The notes: generated by a model not told the origin, from the letters alone. A stretch of DNA of 64,000 bases from Przewalskia tangutica (GCA_029844215.1 CM056728.1:53173789-53237788); one strand, 5' to 3'. Numbered from the stretch's first letter, positions 11,640 to 23,626 are shown. A program made the numbers and translations.

Positions 11640-12754
11640 CAGCGAACGAAGGTGAGCCTACCACGTGCCCCGGTCGGACGGTCCTCGCAAAGTGACCTGG
11701 CGGCCTGGCGTAACAAGATCCAAAGTAGTACCACACTTCCGTAATGGGATCTGCGCATCGGCCACAGCTGGGGTGGTCCGTCGGCGATACTCTGCTACCA
11801 CGGGCGTCACGAAGCCACAGGGCCAGTGCGCCCTCAGCGTAGGCTGTCGAGGGCGGTGCGAGAGTGCTGTCTTTGGCGTGGTGCGAATCTAGGCTGCTTG
11901 AGGCCGCCCACGATAACCACGGAAGACCCTCGTCACGGCCTTACTGCTGCTGTCATCGCTCGTCGACCTCTGCGCTCGCCGCATCGAAGGCGTGAGCTGC
12001 GTGCGGGTAATGTCCATACGGTGGAAGAAACCCCATACGTGACTACGGCCATATAGTCGTCTAGCCGGTGACATAGCGGTGCACCTATCCTCGCGTATCT
12101 GCTACCAATCTTTGGGACATATCGAGCGATGAATCAAACTCGACATTGCTCACGGCGGTCGTCCTCTGCCTCGATGGTAAAAATCTATCGCCCGCGCCCT
12201 CACTCATCTGTGGAGGCAAGAAGTGGTGAGAAAGCCTACGAGAACTCATCAGTAGGCGAGGCGCGTGCTCTCCCGGGATAACTCCGTGAATCAAACCAAT
12301 CGGCTGCGGTATCGCGCGGCCTATGTGAACAAAGATCACGGACTCGGTCTCCGGCGCCACGATCGCTCTCAAAATCCTCTGGTAGCGGATGAACTCCTGC
12401 GGATCATCCTCGGCCTCGATCCATAAAACTCCGTGGGCTCTGGCTCGAAAGTCTCGTAGCCTCGAACTACGCCTGCCGGGTGAGCAGCGGAGTGCGGCCG
12501 GCTGGGCTAGGCGGCTGCGCGTCGGCCTCTCATCGTGTCGGGCCTGACTTTAGCCAAAGGCGGGCCGTCTCCTTGTGCCCTAACTCCTCGCGGTGTGGGG
12601 CGGGAGGTGTGGGTCTGATGGTCTCTTTGGGGCGGCGGCGTCGTAGAACTCGCCGTCTACGGTATAGGCGGGCACGAGCCCTCGTGACTCTGGGTGTCTG
12701 CTAGCGACTCCTCATTGCCTTGCCGCCACGGGCGGGTTGCCTTATGTGGAGCAT
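11640..12754 (-). pseudogene. gag: E3 gag (fragmented)
   Basis: The minus-strand ATG at 12754 lies about 200 bp inside the right LTR, the same place as in E2 and E5. The capsid region is visible at 12085-12372 (HFLPPQMSEG, then VEFDS). Near the C-terminus, CYARPPGHFARTV at about 11715-11677 corresponds to a nucleocapsid zinc knuckle (C-X2-C-X4-H-X4-C) in which only the first Cys and the His are kept. That loss may be sequencing error. The gene is split by several frameshifts. Confidence 0.72.
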
Positions 12755-12940
12755 AAGCTATTACGGGAAAGGAATACGTTAGAGGTCGACCTATAACACG
12801 ACTCTAAAGCACGATCTCGGAATGAGAAGAAGCGAAACCAATCCTAAATATCCTATAGCCTCACGATTATTGGTGTGGTGCGCGACACACGATAATCGAA
12901 CTCTACTAGATACGATGCGTAGACACTTTCAGAGATTAGC

Positions 12941-12952
12941 GCTCGATACCAC
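12941..12952 (-). other. E3 primer-binding site (initiator tRNA-Met)
   Basis: GCTCGATACCAC on the plus strand reads GTGGTATCGAGC on the element strand. It is one base short of the complement of the plant tRNA-iMet 3' end (TGGTATCAGAGC) and lies three bases from the LTR. Confidence 0.85.
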
Positions 12953-12955
12953 TTT

Positions 12956-15314
12956 TGTCACGACCCGTTCGGGGCGTATTTGGTGCTATGCAAGGGCACC
13001 CAGTAGTCATACATCGAGTGTCAGTGAAACATAAAGCAAGACATAAAGCAGTTTATAAAACAAGACCGCAGTTATGTGAGAAAACATCGCCTTTACGGCA
13101 TATATATATAATCATGTTTTAGCGATTACATCAGACCTTTGTACAACATGACTCTGGACCTCAGAAATATACAACTATGGCGGGACGGGGCCGCTTGTAC
13201 CACTATTTGTACAAAAACTATCTACAACGAGGAGATCGTACCAAAAGTAGAGCCTCGGAAGAGATGGAGCTCACGACGCAGCGTAGAGATCTGAGGATGC
13301 GGATCTAGCACACCTTGCCCTTACTGCGGCATGAGCAGCCGAAGGAGTCGATTACTGCGGTACTAAGTATGCAGCGTAAAGTACTTAAATGAAAACATAT
13401 CATTTTTAAAACCGGTTTACAAATATGTGTGAAAGCAACGAAACGCGCGTAGTGCGCATCACAAACAAGAGCAACAATAGGTAAGCGTGTCACGTCTTGT
13501 CTGAGGCTGCGAATGATCGAAAGCAGGGCCACTCGCCCGCATCCTCGTCTGAGCCTAATCACGGACTCTGGAGTCGCGCATGGGCCACTCGCGTGGGCGC
13601 GTGAGGTATAACCCGCGTCGGTGCTACTCCTCGGCGTCGATCTGGACTCATTGTCGCGTGGCCACGCATAGACCGCGTGAGGCATAACCCGCATACTAAC
13701 ACGGAACTCGTAGCTCGCGTAGGCCCCCTGGACCGCGTGAGGTATTCTCGAATCATGGTCCCGGACCGCTGAGTCTACCGCGTCGGAGGCGACAACCTCG
13801 TTATCATCTCGAGAGGTGGTGATAGTACACTAACATAACGACTTATCTTTAAACAACATAAGTACAACAAGGATACTCACTTATACAAGCGTTACAAGGT
13901 ACTAACAGCAGCATGACGTGTCTCTGCCTTATCAAACCATCTTATTATTCTTTTCACAATTTCATATAAGTGCATTGAAATACATAGGCAACTTGTTTCT
14001 TTTATCAATCTTAAGTGGTTATACTTAACTTCCCATAAAGCTAGTATAACTCTTAAGCACATTTAAGAAACCAATTAGTTCTCTTACGTAAAAATGATTG
14101 ATGAGTCGCTTTTGAAATGTTTTGATTCTTTATTATTGGAGCTTAAGCGTGAGGCATTCCGTGCGTATTATTGAGCTTAAGCGTGAGGCATTACGTAAGT
14201 ATGGTCGATTAACACGTATGCGTCTACCGTACTATATACATATTGTAAAATATCATGCTTTAGGAAGAATCGCATACATACCGTGAAATCCACCTTGAGT
14301 CAGTATGTGTGTATGAAGAATCAGCCTATAATAGTCCGGATATCTATCAAAGTCTAGACTATTCTGCAGGTCATTCTAAGCAGAGGGTCCTCAATTCTAC
14401 GGAAAGTCAGGCGTATGACCCTACAGGTGAGCTATATAAGTCTACTTGTGAAAGCAGTCACATGTAAATCTGATTCGTATATTCTTAACTTTTAAACCGC
14501 CTACTTGTGATATTCTTCTAAGTATTTATACTATTCTTATTCTACAACAGTAAGTATTCTCTAATTCAAAGAGGGTTAGGATTAGTTACCTCGGTAAGCC
14601 CAATAATATCCTAGAAAAGTCGCGCTGAGCAGGTTTTGCTCACCAAGTTGTATGCTCGAGAAACCTTAGAAGTTCTTCACAACTTCTACTAAGTACTAAG
14701 GTATTTGGGCTAGGGTATTTGGGCATTATAACAATACAAGAGGCAACTTTTCTACCAAGGGAGGGGTAGGTTTCGGCTAGGCTGGGGTGGGGTGGCACAG
14801 GCGAAGCTCTCGAGGGGAGGGGTGTGTTGGACGAATTGCTTACAAAGGGAGAGGAAGGATTTTTAGACTTGGAAAGCTTTTGTGGATGAAGAACTCTTCA
14901 TCTCAGAGAGTATTTATAGGTCAAGACATGGCCAACCAATGGCCAAGATTTGTAAGTGCTAGGCAAGTGTAGGTCAAGATTAGGGCAAGTGTACCTAGCG
15001 ACTTGCACGCTGAAATATCTAACCAACTTTATGACAAGGATGGTGCGTCCATTCGGCCTATTGTGACAAGTCCACTAATGAGAGGGTGGCAAGTGTAAGC
15101 CTCTCGTTGGTCCAAAGTGTTCGTCTCTCGGAAAAATCCGCAAAAATTAGAAATGACATAGCGGAATTTATCCTCGAAGGCTGTGAAGCGTTCGTCGGAA
15201 AAGCGTTAAGCTTTGAGAGTTGTGCCTAAAAAAATCGTCGAGGCCTAACTTTAAGACCAAACTTTTGTGCGTATTCCTTTACGTACATACTCTGCAGAAA
15301 TACGAGGGTATAAC
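12956..15314 (-). repeat. E3 right (5') LTR
   Basis: Begins TGTCACGACC and ends GGGTATAAC, one base short of the left copy. It is collinear with 5793-8147. The TATA box complement is at 14911-14918, the LTR hairpin arms are at 14010-14024 and 14044-14057, and the CGCG-rich repeat is at about 13560-13790. Confidence 0.9.
14911..14918 (-). promoter_or_regulatory. E3 5' LTR TATA box
   Basis: TATTTATA on the plus strand is TATAAATA on the element strand, about 400 bp into the LTR. A partly palindromic GATGAAGA...TCTTCATC element lies just downstream (14886-14904). It probably drives the genomic RNA of E3. Confidence 0.6.
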
Positions 15315-15803
15315 GGGGAGGTGTTGGACGAAAAGGCTTAAGGGAGAGAGGATTTTCAAGACTTGGAGTAATTTGTGGATGAAGAACTCTTACGTCTTTA
15401 AGGGTATTTATAGCTCAAGCCATGGCGACCAATGGCGAAGATGAAGAACAAGTGCAAGGCAAGTGTAGGGTGAAGATTTACTACACACAAATATCCTACC
15501 AACTCCTTGACTTGTGCAAAGGCAAAAAGCGTGCCATCTATTCGATTCGTCGAGGGCGATTTCAAATCCACCATTGGAGGTGCCAAGTGTCGCCCTCCGT
15601 TGGTCCAAAATGTTTAGTCTCTCGGAAAAATCCATAAAAATACTAAATGACATAGCGGAATTTTCTCTCTGAAAATGTGGAAACGTTCGTCGGAAAGCGA
15701 TTCTTTTAGTGAGTTGTGCACAAATAAAAAGCGTCGAGGCTTAGACTTAAGGCGAACTTTATGCGTGCGCCCTCGCGTACATACTCGGAAATCTGGTATA
15801 ACA
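15315..15803 (-). repeat. E2 left (3') LTR, piece 2
   Basis: Starts with the second GGGGA of the E3 duplication and continues the E2 LTR to its end at GGTATAACA (15795-15803). It contains the TATA complement TATTTATA at 15405-15412. It matches 25510-25795 joined to 35365-35576 and shows the uninterrupted site into which E5 inserted in the other LTR (around 15590). Confidence 0.85.
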
Positions 15804-15834
15804 TTCTCCTCGCCAAACATTCGTCGAATGTTCC
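15804..15834 (-). other. E2 polypurine tract and adjacent hairpin
   Basis: The polypurine tract complement TTCTCCTCG occupies 15804-15812. Inverted arms AAACATTCG (15815-15823) and CGAATGTTCC (15825-15834) follow, as in E3. Confidence 0.75.
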
Positions 15835-15959
15835 TTTCCAAAACGATTAACGGTAAAAGCTTAAATAGTTGCGGGTGCCAGCGTAGCCACAAAATAACAC
15901 TTAGGCATATGATGATGGAAATTTACAAGTAGGAAAGTGAATTACACGGAGGTGTGAGA

Positions 15960-16380
15960 ATAGGTGAGATACTTACGCCTCATGTCCTCCTCGACTTCCC
16001 GTCATCTCCTCACGAGCTCGTTCGCCCGAGAACTTTGGCGGAAGCCACGTCCTTGTCGCGAGCGCCTAACGGCGATCGATTATCGCTATGGGAATCTCGC
16101 ATCACGATAACCCCTCGATCACTGGACATCGTCAATCGGATGTACCCTAGATGGATCCCGATACATCTCCTCGGCGTAAACATGAAACAGGATGCGCGCC
16201 TCGGATCGGACGGCGGATCCAACTCGTAGGCAACCTTGCCTACCTGCGGACTATCGATAGGGTGATGTACCTTGGGTGAGTTTCCCTTTCCTCGAATCTC
16301 GTCCACCGCCGTGGGTGACACCTTGAGAAAACCAATCATCTACCTCGAACTCAAGATCTGCAGAGCGGTGATCTGCGTAT
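15960..16380 (-). pseudogene. pol: E2 integrase C-terminus and chromodomain
   Basis: Minus-strand peptides FLKVSP and GKVAYEL, then RRCIGI, correspond to the GPY-type region after the integrase core. Downstream lie an AI-D-type stretch and VASAKVLG, the start of the chromodomain tail. Order and spacing match E3 and E5. The frame is broken in several places. Confidence 0.68.
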
Positions 16381-17380
16381 GATTCTGCGACTACGGTACA
16401 TCGACAACCTCTCTGGATAAGTTTTACCTTATCCACTTCCTGTACACCAAATCTGGTCCCACTAGCGCACCTCGCCCACGTCGAACCAGCCTATGGCGAT
16501 CTGCACTTCCTCCCATACAAGGCCTCATAGGCGCCATCCCGAATCTTGGGTGGTAGCTATTATTATCGCGAACTCGGCTGAGGCAAATGATCCTCAGCTA
16601 CCCGGAAGTCAATAACACGGGCTCGCGACATATCCTCGAAGTGCGGATAGTGCGCTCTGCCTGTCCTGTCTGTGGATGAAATGCGATACTCGAGGCTCAC
16701 TGCGTCCTAAACCTCTGGAAAGACCTCAGGAAGTTAGCGTAAAGCGGGCTCCTGCATGCGATATGATCGAAATAGGGACTCCATGCGATCGGCGATCTCT
16801 CGGATGTAAAGTCGGCATAATCCTCGGTAGAAAAGTCGTCTGACGGGAAGAAAGTGGGCTGATTTCGTCGACTGTCGGCGATAACCCATATAGAATCATG
16901 TCTCCTCTGAGTGCGAGGTAATCCTGTGATGAAGTCCGTGTTGATCACCTCGCACTTCAGTCGGGATCTCTATAAATGCGTAACAAACCACCGGGCCTGC
17001 GGTGCTCTGCCTTCGCTGCGACAACGGGCGAGCTACGAACTCTGCAGCGTCCTCTTCAGCCATCCCACCAATACGGATCTAAGGTGTGGTACATCTTAGT
17101 CGACCACGGATGGATGAAATGCTTGTGTGTGTGCTTCCCCAGAACTCTTTGCGAAGTCTGAAACATCTGGAACACACAATCTGCCCTCAAACCTTAGCAC
17201 CCGTGGTGCTACCTCAGGACCCTTGCCCTCACGAAGAGGCGTATCGCGATAACGTGCCAAACCGGATCCTCGGCTGTTGCCTCTTCACCTCGCCGGCGAT
17301 GGAAGACTCGGCAACCTCGCGAACTCTAACCCCTTGCTATCAGAATCAATCAAGCGGACACGAGGCTCGCTGGCGATGCA
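16380..17380 (-). pseudogene. pol: E2 integrase core (fragmented)
   Basis: The start of the catalytic core, INTDFITGLP, is encoded at 16945-16916 with the first catalytic Asp near 16936, followed by RRHDSIWVIAD. Further on are TFFPSDDFSTEDYA and ANFLRSFQR. The catalytic Glu block should lie near 16560 but is shifted out of frame. The His/Cys zinc-binding region would lie at 17060-17300 and is not intact. Confidence 0.75.
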
Positions 17381-17658
17381 AATCACGAACCATGCCTCCT
17401 CTGCGTTGCGCCTCGATAGACTCCCCATCGACTACGACTAGGCATACGCCACAACATTGGCCTTCCGGGTGAGTACGGGATATCAACATCATAATCCTTG
17501 GCGACTCTAACCAGTCTACGTCGTAAGTTGGCTCTGCAGTGAAGATATAATGGAGCTCTTGTGATGCGTATAAATATCCACATGAACCCCATTACAAATA
17601 GTGCCTCGGATCTTGGCGTGAATCACGGTATGACTCCAAATCATGGGTGGGGTAGTTC
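17380..17658 (-). pseudogene. pol: E2 RNase H, C-terminal part
   Basis: KDYDVDI is encoded near 17480 on the minus strand, followed by a degenerate ADALSRRS region. The fragment ends at the E4 insertion inside the codons for NYPTHD; the N-terminal part continues at 20739. Confidence 0.7.
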
Positions 17659-18040
17659 TGTTATACCGTATTTCCAGTATGCGCGAGGGCGTGCGTAGGA
17701 AATTCGAACTTCAAGTAGGCTTGGCGATTTAATTTTGTGCACAACACGGTTAGAGTCGTTTTTAGTGAAAGCGTTTTCTGACTTTAAGTAGGGAATTTCG
17801 GCTATGCCATATTTTATTTTGCGGATTTTTAGAGGCGAAACATTTTGGACCAATGAGAGGCGACACTTGTCACCTCTCATTGGAAGGACTTGGGCGGTCA
17901 AGGTGGCGAAAGTGTGGGGTTTTGTCATGGAGTTGGTAGGATATTTTTGTGGTAGATGGATAAGGTGCGCTTGGCAAGATCTTGGCCTACACTTGCCTTG
18001 CACTTGGCAAGATCTTGGCCGTTGGTTGGCCTTTGCTGAA

Positions 18041-18049
18041 CTATAAATA
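18041..18049 (+). promoter_or_regulatory. E4 LTR TATA box
   Basis: CTATAAATA lies about 380 bp into the LTR, as in E5 and E6. A solo LTR with a TATA box could in principle start transcription antisense to E2 pol. Confidence 0.55.
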
Positions 18050-18572
18050 CCCCCTTTGGAAGACTTATTCATCCTAAAATGTTCTAAGTCTTAGAAATCC
18101 TCCACTCCACTTCTTGTGAGTTCTCGTCCTCCCCACTTTGTGAGGCCTTTGGCGGGAGCACCACATTGGCCGAGAGTACCCACAGTGGGAGTAGGCGTAG
18201 AGTGTACCTCCACTTGTGGTGTTGTCTCGTATAATACCCACTCTTGGTAGAAATACTCTCAAAGTATTGTTACTATGCCCAAATTACCTTAGCCGTATAC
18301 CTTGTTGTATTAAGGTTATACCTATCTGAAAAGCCGGAAATACTATTATACTTCCGTCGGTCCTGGCCGAAACCACAGGAAAATCTCCATAGTCGGTTGG
18401 AGTATTGTGTAGAAGTTGGTTAGAACTTCTAAGGGTGGTTTAGAAGCGGGTTGGGCGCTCGGAGTGGGAGCTAAGCGTTGCCGGGAAGCGACATTTTAAG
18501 TTGTATAATTATGGGCTTATAGATGTAATTATCTTGTCCCTCTATTGTAATTGGTTATTACATGATGTTAGA

Positions 18573-18598
18573 ATATATAGTTGAAGTATACTATATAT
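18573..18598 (+). repeat. AT-rich inverted repeat in the E4 LTR
   Basis: Arms ATATATAG (18573-18580) and CTATATAT (18591-18598) enclose a 10-base loop. The same element occurs in both E6 LTRs at 44373-44398 and 50411-50436. Confidence 0.6.
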
Positions 18599-19089
18599 AG
18601 TCTTGAACTTAATGTTGTGGCAATGTCCTTGGACTTAAGCTTGAATTTAAAGTTAAATGATTGTAATTTCGTAGGGCGTATTCTGATGAGCTTGTGTAGT
18701 TGTGGGTAGGGAAGGGTTGCCCGATTTCAGTAGGATCTTGCATCTAGATTTATTCTACGAGTAGTCTAGACTTTGATAGACTTGTATAACTGTATAGGTT
18801 GAATGTTACTGCGAGTAACATGTGCTTCTTAGAAGGTGAACCGAGGCTAAGCGGGTTATAGCCATGGAAGCGATTTGCTAATAGTCGATAATCGTCGCGG
18901 TATGTGAACCTCTTCCTATCTCTTCTAGCATGATGTGTGTATAACTATGTAATGCGGTAGGCGTCGTGTGTTAATTGAGCGTGGTTATGCGGCAATGTCT
19001 TTTGACTTAAGCCGAATAATAATAATCTTGAAGTAGTTGAGAGAATTAAAAGCTGTTTTTAAAGAAGAGTAATACTTGGTTTCAAAAAG

Positions 19090-19137
19090 CTTAAGAGTTA
19101 TACTAGCTTTATGGGAAGTTAGGTATAACGGCTTAAG
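19090..19137 (+). repeat. Conserved LTR hairpin, E4 copy
   Basis: Arms CTTAAGAGTTATAC (19090-19103) and GTATAACGGCTTAAG (19123-19137) flank a loop containing TTTATGGGAAGTTA. Equivalent blocks occur in the LTRs of E1-E8 in either orientation, with degenerate arms in some. Confidence 0.65.
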
Positions 19138-19861
19138 AGATAAAGCGAATGATTTATTTATTTTAGAAGTTAGAGACTTGATCTTGTAAGATAAGAGACT
19201 TAGCAAATGAATTATATGAATTTTGTGTGAAACCTCGTTAAGTGAGTAATGAGTACTTGATTTTTAAAAGGGATAATGTTTTCTTGATTTGAATCAAATG
19301 TGTATCGACAAACCCTGCGGCGTTAATAAAGGAAAATGTATTGAATAATTAAGTATTATTAAAACCGTTAGAAACTTCCATCTGCATAGAAGCTAAGATG
19401 AGACAAAATGATATTTCTAGATCATATTTCGTAATAAGATTGTTATAAACAAGAATATCCCACTCACGTATAAGGCTTATGTTTCTCAGATTGTTTAAAG
19501 AGAATTATATTCTTAAATGAATAAGACTATGAACTACGAAACCTTTCTAAAATAAGAAAGCGTGAACATTTGAAATTAGGCAAACTTGGGCGTTTGGAAA
19601 ATAATGTTGTTACTTGATTTTACAAGGTAAAGTTTTAGTTTTCTTAAAAGAATGATCCTCTATTTTATACTACGGGTATCGGGTGACCTTTGTAAAAGAA
19701 ATGAATCTTAAAAGGAATTTAGCGGGACGTAGTACTTTAAGGTTAAAATCGGACTTGGACATAAAATGAAAGTACCTTGAGTTGTGTGTAACTTGCTTAT
19801 GCTTGTTGTTATGAAACTTGACCATATTACGTGTGATAGCCTTGTTGTGCAAATGCGTGTT

Positions 19862-20085
19862 CTACTCGACTACGGTTCATCAGGAATGTATTTCACTTGA
19901 TTACGGTTAAATCAGAATGTATTCACTTGATTACTGGGTTAAATCAGGAATGTATTCACTCGATTAGGTTCATCAGGGAATGTATTCACTCGATTCTGGT
20001 TCATCAGGAATGTATTTCACTCGACTACAGGTTCATCAGAATGTATATCACTTGACTACGGTTCATCAGAATGTATTCCACGTTT
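19862..20085 (+). repeat. Minisatellite inside the E4 LTR
   Basis: Seven to eight tandem copies of a unit of about 30 bp with the core GGTTCATCAGGAATGTATT, alternating between CTCGACTAC and CTTGATTAC starts. Neither E6 LTR has it. Confidence 0.8.
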
Positions 20086-20738
20086 CTATATTGGGTCCGT
20101 AAGATGGGCGGGCACATTATCGTATCACATGATTTGTACCTAGGCTGGCGGTGAGGAAGAAGTTCCACGGGCGTGAGGATGACTTTGAGGTGTGAGTCAC
20201 GACTTGACATGGCCCTTCTATGTTGTGAGCTAGTTCGGTTATCATACATGTCTCTGCTTTATATAGACTACTATGATTTCATTTCTGATAGTTATTTTGA
20301 TTTCACATACTTGGTACTGTTGTAATGACCTCGCCCGGAGGCTGCGTTCATCTGCGGTAAAGGTACACGATCATTGATCCTCGCTCTTAGGGTCACGGTT
20401 GGCGTTTGGGAAAGCTCCGTTTCTCGGAGGCTTATCGATGGTATAGTCCCCTGTTGTTGTAGGTGTTTACATTCGGGGTATGGCGGAAGCCATCGCCATT
20501 GTTGTCGTATCATTTCTTAGAAGTGCATGAAATCTTGTTGTGGCGGGGTTTGTAAAAAGATTAAAGCGTTCATGTTGAAAAAGTTGTTATTTATATATAT
20601 ATGCGAAAAGCAAGTTTTCCTCAATTCTTGTTTGTACTTCATTTGTTTCATGTATGTGTTTTAAGTTCCGATTACTACGATGTTGTATCACTAGGGTGCG
20701 GGTAAGGCACGATCACGGGCCGGGCAGTCGTGTGATTC

Positions 20739-21050
20739 CTCTCGTGTTTCTTGGTTGTCGGGATGCATCGCTATAACCTTGCCTGCTGCGTCAACACGTC
20801 GACCGATGCTGGCGCGTCTGATACAACATAACAAATGCGGACCTGCGGAAGAAGTAAGCGAGGCGGTCGTCGGTCTCTTTCGGCAGCCGGAAACCACGCT
20901 CCTGCATCGATCGGCTGAAACTTGGCTGCCTTAGTCGGCCTAGTCAAAGGTGCGAGAGATAAACAAACTTCTACGAACGCCGATAATATCTGAGGCCGAG
21001 CTGCGAACCTCTGCCGGAGTAGTAGGTGCAGGCAAGTTACAGCGCCTCGA
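20739..21050 (-). pseudogene. pol: E2 RNase H, N-terminal part
   Basis: Continues the RNase H interrupted by E4. The minus-strand sequence carries the VDVLTQ-type and HPDNQE-type stretches that correspond to GCVLxQHGRVIAYASRxxE in E3. APLTRPTK, at the boundary with reverse transcriptase, is encoded at about 20950. Confidence 0.65.
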
Positions 21051-21790
21051 TCTTGGTCGTATCCACTCGAATGCCATCGGCCAGGCAATATGCGAAAAAG
21101 CCACGAAGTTAACCAAAACTCACGTTTGGAAAACTTGGCGTATAAGCTGGTCGGAGAAGCTGTCGGCCTGATCGCCAAATGCTCGCGTGCTCTGCTCTGG
21201 CGAGAATAAACGAATATCATCAATGAACACTATCACAAGCGTGTCCAAAATGGTTTGAACACTCGGTTCATCAAATCCATGAATACGCGGAGCATTGGTC
21301 AATCAAAGACATGACCGTGAACTCATAATGCCGTCTGCAGGGTCGGAATGCGATCTAAGGACATCCGCCTCGACTACTTTGATGATAGCCGAATCAATCT
21401 TGGAGAAACATCTCGCGCCTGCGCCCGAGTGAACAAATCATCAATCACAGGAAGGGGTATACATTCTTAATGGTCACCTTGTTGTTGTAATCAACACCGT
21501 GCGGCGTCCGTCCCTTCTTCTTCACGAACAATACGCTCCCGGGAGAAACACTAGGCGGATGAAGCCGCTTCTCGGCAAATCTCTCGGTGGTCCTTGACTC
21601 TCTCGGCTTCGGCGAGTGCCGTTACGTATGGCGGAATGGAAATAAGCGAGTGTGCAGCGACTGCGTCTATAAAACTTCGATCTCCTGCCGGGAGGATACA
21701 GGAAGGTCGTGCGGAAGCACGTGCGGGAACTCTCGACTCTGGGCCCGAAAATGCGGTACGCGACCTCGATATCAAACACCGAGCGAGATG
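21050..21790 (-). pseudogene. pol: E2 reverse transcriptase (fragmented)
   Basis: The catalytic block VIVFIDDIRLFS is intact on the minus strand, with FIDD at 21227-21216, preceded by TNAP. Upstream blocks around the palm (21310-21560) match E3 at the DNA level but are out of frame. The protein as read could not be active. Confidence 0.8.
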
Positions 21791-21799
21791 GTAGATATA

Positions 21800-22340
21800 C
21801 CCGCACCGTCTTCCAGCCTTGAGGTAGGAAATAAACCTACCGCCGGCGTCTGGTGCTCCTCGCTCATGGCCAGCTCGCCGAGCTGGAACCGTACTACTCT
21901 CTCTGCGGTCTACATTGGCGTAGCAGAAGCTAGCCAATCCGTCCCGTGATCGCGTCGAAGTCAATCATCTCGACTCTATCAAGTCGGCTGGGTGAAAGCG
22001 CATTGTAAATGGTCACGAGGACAAGATCTATATACCAGAGCTACCTGAATCACCTTTGGCGTAGCTACCTCGAAAAGTCTATGGACTCGGGCTCTATCCA
22101 CTATCCTACTAGCAACGAGGGAGATATATAGGGCCAGTAGAACCGGATCTATCAAGCATACACATCAAACCCGAGCGATAAGGTACTGTGGCGACATCGG
22201 TGAGGCCTCACGATCATCGGTGGACAAAGCATAAATGCGGTTACGAGGACGCTAGGCTGGGACTGCGCCCGACCTGCCGCGACCGCTGGTCCGCGAGTAC
22301 CTTGCCCTCGGGCGAGTAGCTGTCGAGGATGAAGAAGCGG
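21800..22340 (-). pseudogene. pol: E2 aspartic protease and linker (fragmented)
   Basis: The DPGST-type active site lies at 22134-22149 with one base missing, as in E3. The linker to reverse transcriptase includes FCYANVDRRE and GRFISYLKA, encoded at 21964-21800, which matches E5 (RFISYLEARKM). Several frameshifts are present. Confidence 0.62.
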
Positions 22341-22349
22341 CAACAGACC

Positions 22350-23446
22350 ACAGGTGAGCCTACCACCGCGCCCGGTCGGACAAACTCGCGAAATTACCTG
22401 CGGCCACAAGTATAGCAAGCTCGAGTCGGCTCGAGAATGGTATCTACCACAGCGGGCGCTGGCGGACCTCGAGCAGTTAGCACCCTGCTACCGGAAATCC
22501 GAAGTCTGAGGCCACGACACGCCCCGGCGCTCTGGTTGTACGAAAATGATGTAGGGCGCTCTGCGTTTGTGGTGCAAATGCGGACCTGGCGATGCCGCCC
22601 ACGAGAACCACCAAAGAACGGCCGTCTTGGCGTAACCTGCTGCGATGTCGCTCTGCCGGCGGTCTCTGCGCTCGCTCGCATCTAGTGCGTGAGCTGCGTC
22701 GGGTAATGTCCATACTGGTGAAGGGACACACGCGCACAAGATTCGGCCATATAGTCGTCTGGCGGTGGCGTGGCGATGCACGGTCCTCATATCTGCTACC
22801 CGGTCGCGAGGACATATCGAGCGATGAATCAAACTCGACATTATACTCCTAGCGTGCGTCCTCCTGTCTCGGCAACAAGAATCTATCGGCTCGTGCCCTC
22901 GCCATCTGCGGAGGCAAGAAGTGTGTGAAAAAGCCTCGAAAACTCATCCCATGCTTTGGAGGTGCATGCTCTCCCGGAAAGCTCGCGAGTCAAACCAATC
23001 ATTGCGGTATCCGCGGCCGATGCAAACAAATATCACGATTCGGTCTCTGAAGCCTTGATCACCGCGTGATCCTCTGCGGTAGCGGATGAACTCCTGCGGA
23101 TCATCCTCGGCCTCGACAGTAAAACTCGGGCGGGCTCTGACTAAGAAATCCGTAGCCTCAGTATGCGCCTCGGGTGCACAGTCTTCTTTGGGCTGGGCTG
23201 CTGCGTCGGCTGTCGCCAAATGTAAGCCGCAATCCAGGAGCAAATAAGCGGGCCGTCTCTGCGTACCCGTCTCCTCTGCTCTGAGTGTGGGGTGGAGTGC
23301 AGGTCTTTGATCTCTTTGGGGCGGCGGCGTCATGGAACTCGCCGTCTCGGGTATAGGCGGGCACGAGCCCTCGTGACTCTGGGTGTCTGCTAGCGGCTCC
23401 TCGTTGCCTTGCCATACGGGCCACGGGTTGCCTTACGTGGAGGCAT
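22350..23446 (-). pseudogene. gag: E2 gag (fragmented)
   Basis: The minus-strand ATG at 23446 begins the gag N-terminus. The capsid region is clear around 23120-22960, with EDDPQEFIR, then VIFVCIGR and NDWFDS, the standard Ty3 gag fold (EDPQEFI...W). A zinc knuckle begins with CYTCGRR near 22410-22390 and then loses frame. Of the gag copies here it keeps the longest in-frame capsid stretch (22944-23333). Confidence 0.75.
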
Positions 23447-23626
23447 AAGCGTACGGGGAAAGGAATCGTTAGAGGGTCGACCTATAACACGACTCTGAGG
23501 CGCGATCTCGAGTGAGAAGAATGGAAACCAATCCTAAATATCCTATAGCCTCACGATTATTGGTGTGGTGCGACAGCGATAATCGAACTTCTAGATACGG
23601 TGCGTAGACACTTTCAGAGGATTAGC

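Larger units (their letters stand above)
5793..15314 (-). mobile_element. E3: complete Ty3/Gypsy (Tekay/Del-like) element
   Basis: A 9.5-kb minus-strand element with LTRs at 5793-8147 (2355 bp) and 12956-15314 (2359 bp), an internal region of 4.8 kb, a PBS next to the right LTR, a polypurine tract next to the left LTR and an exact GGGGA duplication. It is inserted in the left LTR of E2 and nothing is inserted in it. The LTRs are nearly equal in length and differ mainly by scattered small indels, so the insertion looks recent. Gag, PR, RT, RNaseH, IN and chromodomain can all be found, each with frameshifts. Confidence 0.92.
17659..20733 (+). mobile_element. E4: solo LTR of the E6-like family
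   Basis: Starts TGTTATACCGTATTTCC and ends ...CGGGCAGTCGTGT, with no internal region, so it is a solo LTR of about 3.07 kb left by LTR-LTR recombination. The first 600 bp and most of the rest are collinear with the E6 LTRs. It splits the RNase H of E2 between GGTAGTTC and CCTCGTG; the intact site is seen in E3 at 10018-10035. Flanks AGTTC (17654-17658) and GATTC (20734-20738) are an imperfect duplication. A tandem repeat at 19862-20085 is absent from E6. Confidence 0.82.

Noticed and set aside
20734..20738. Exact target-site duplication for E4
   Set aside because: AGTTC and GATTC differ in base order; the insertion is supported by the intact E3 site, but the duplication is not exact.
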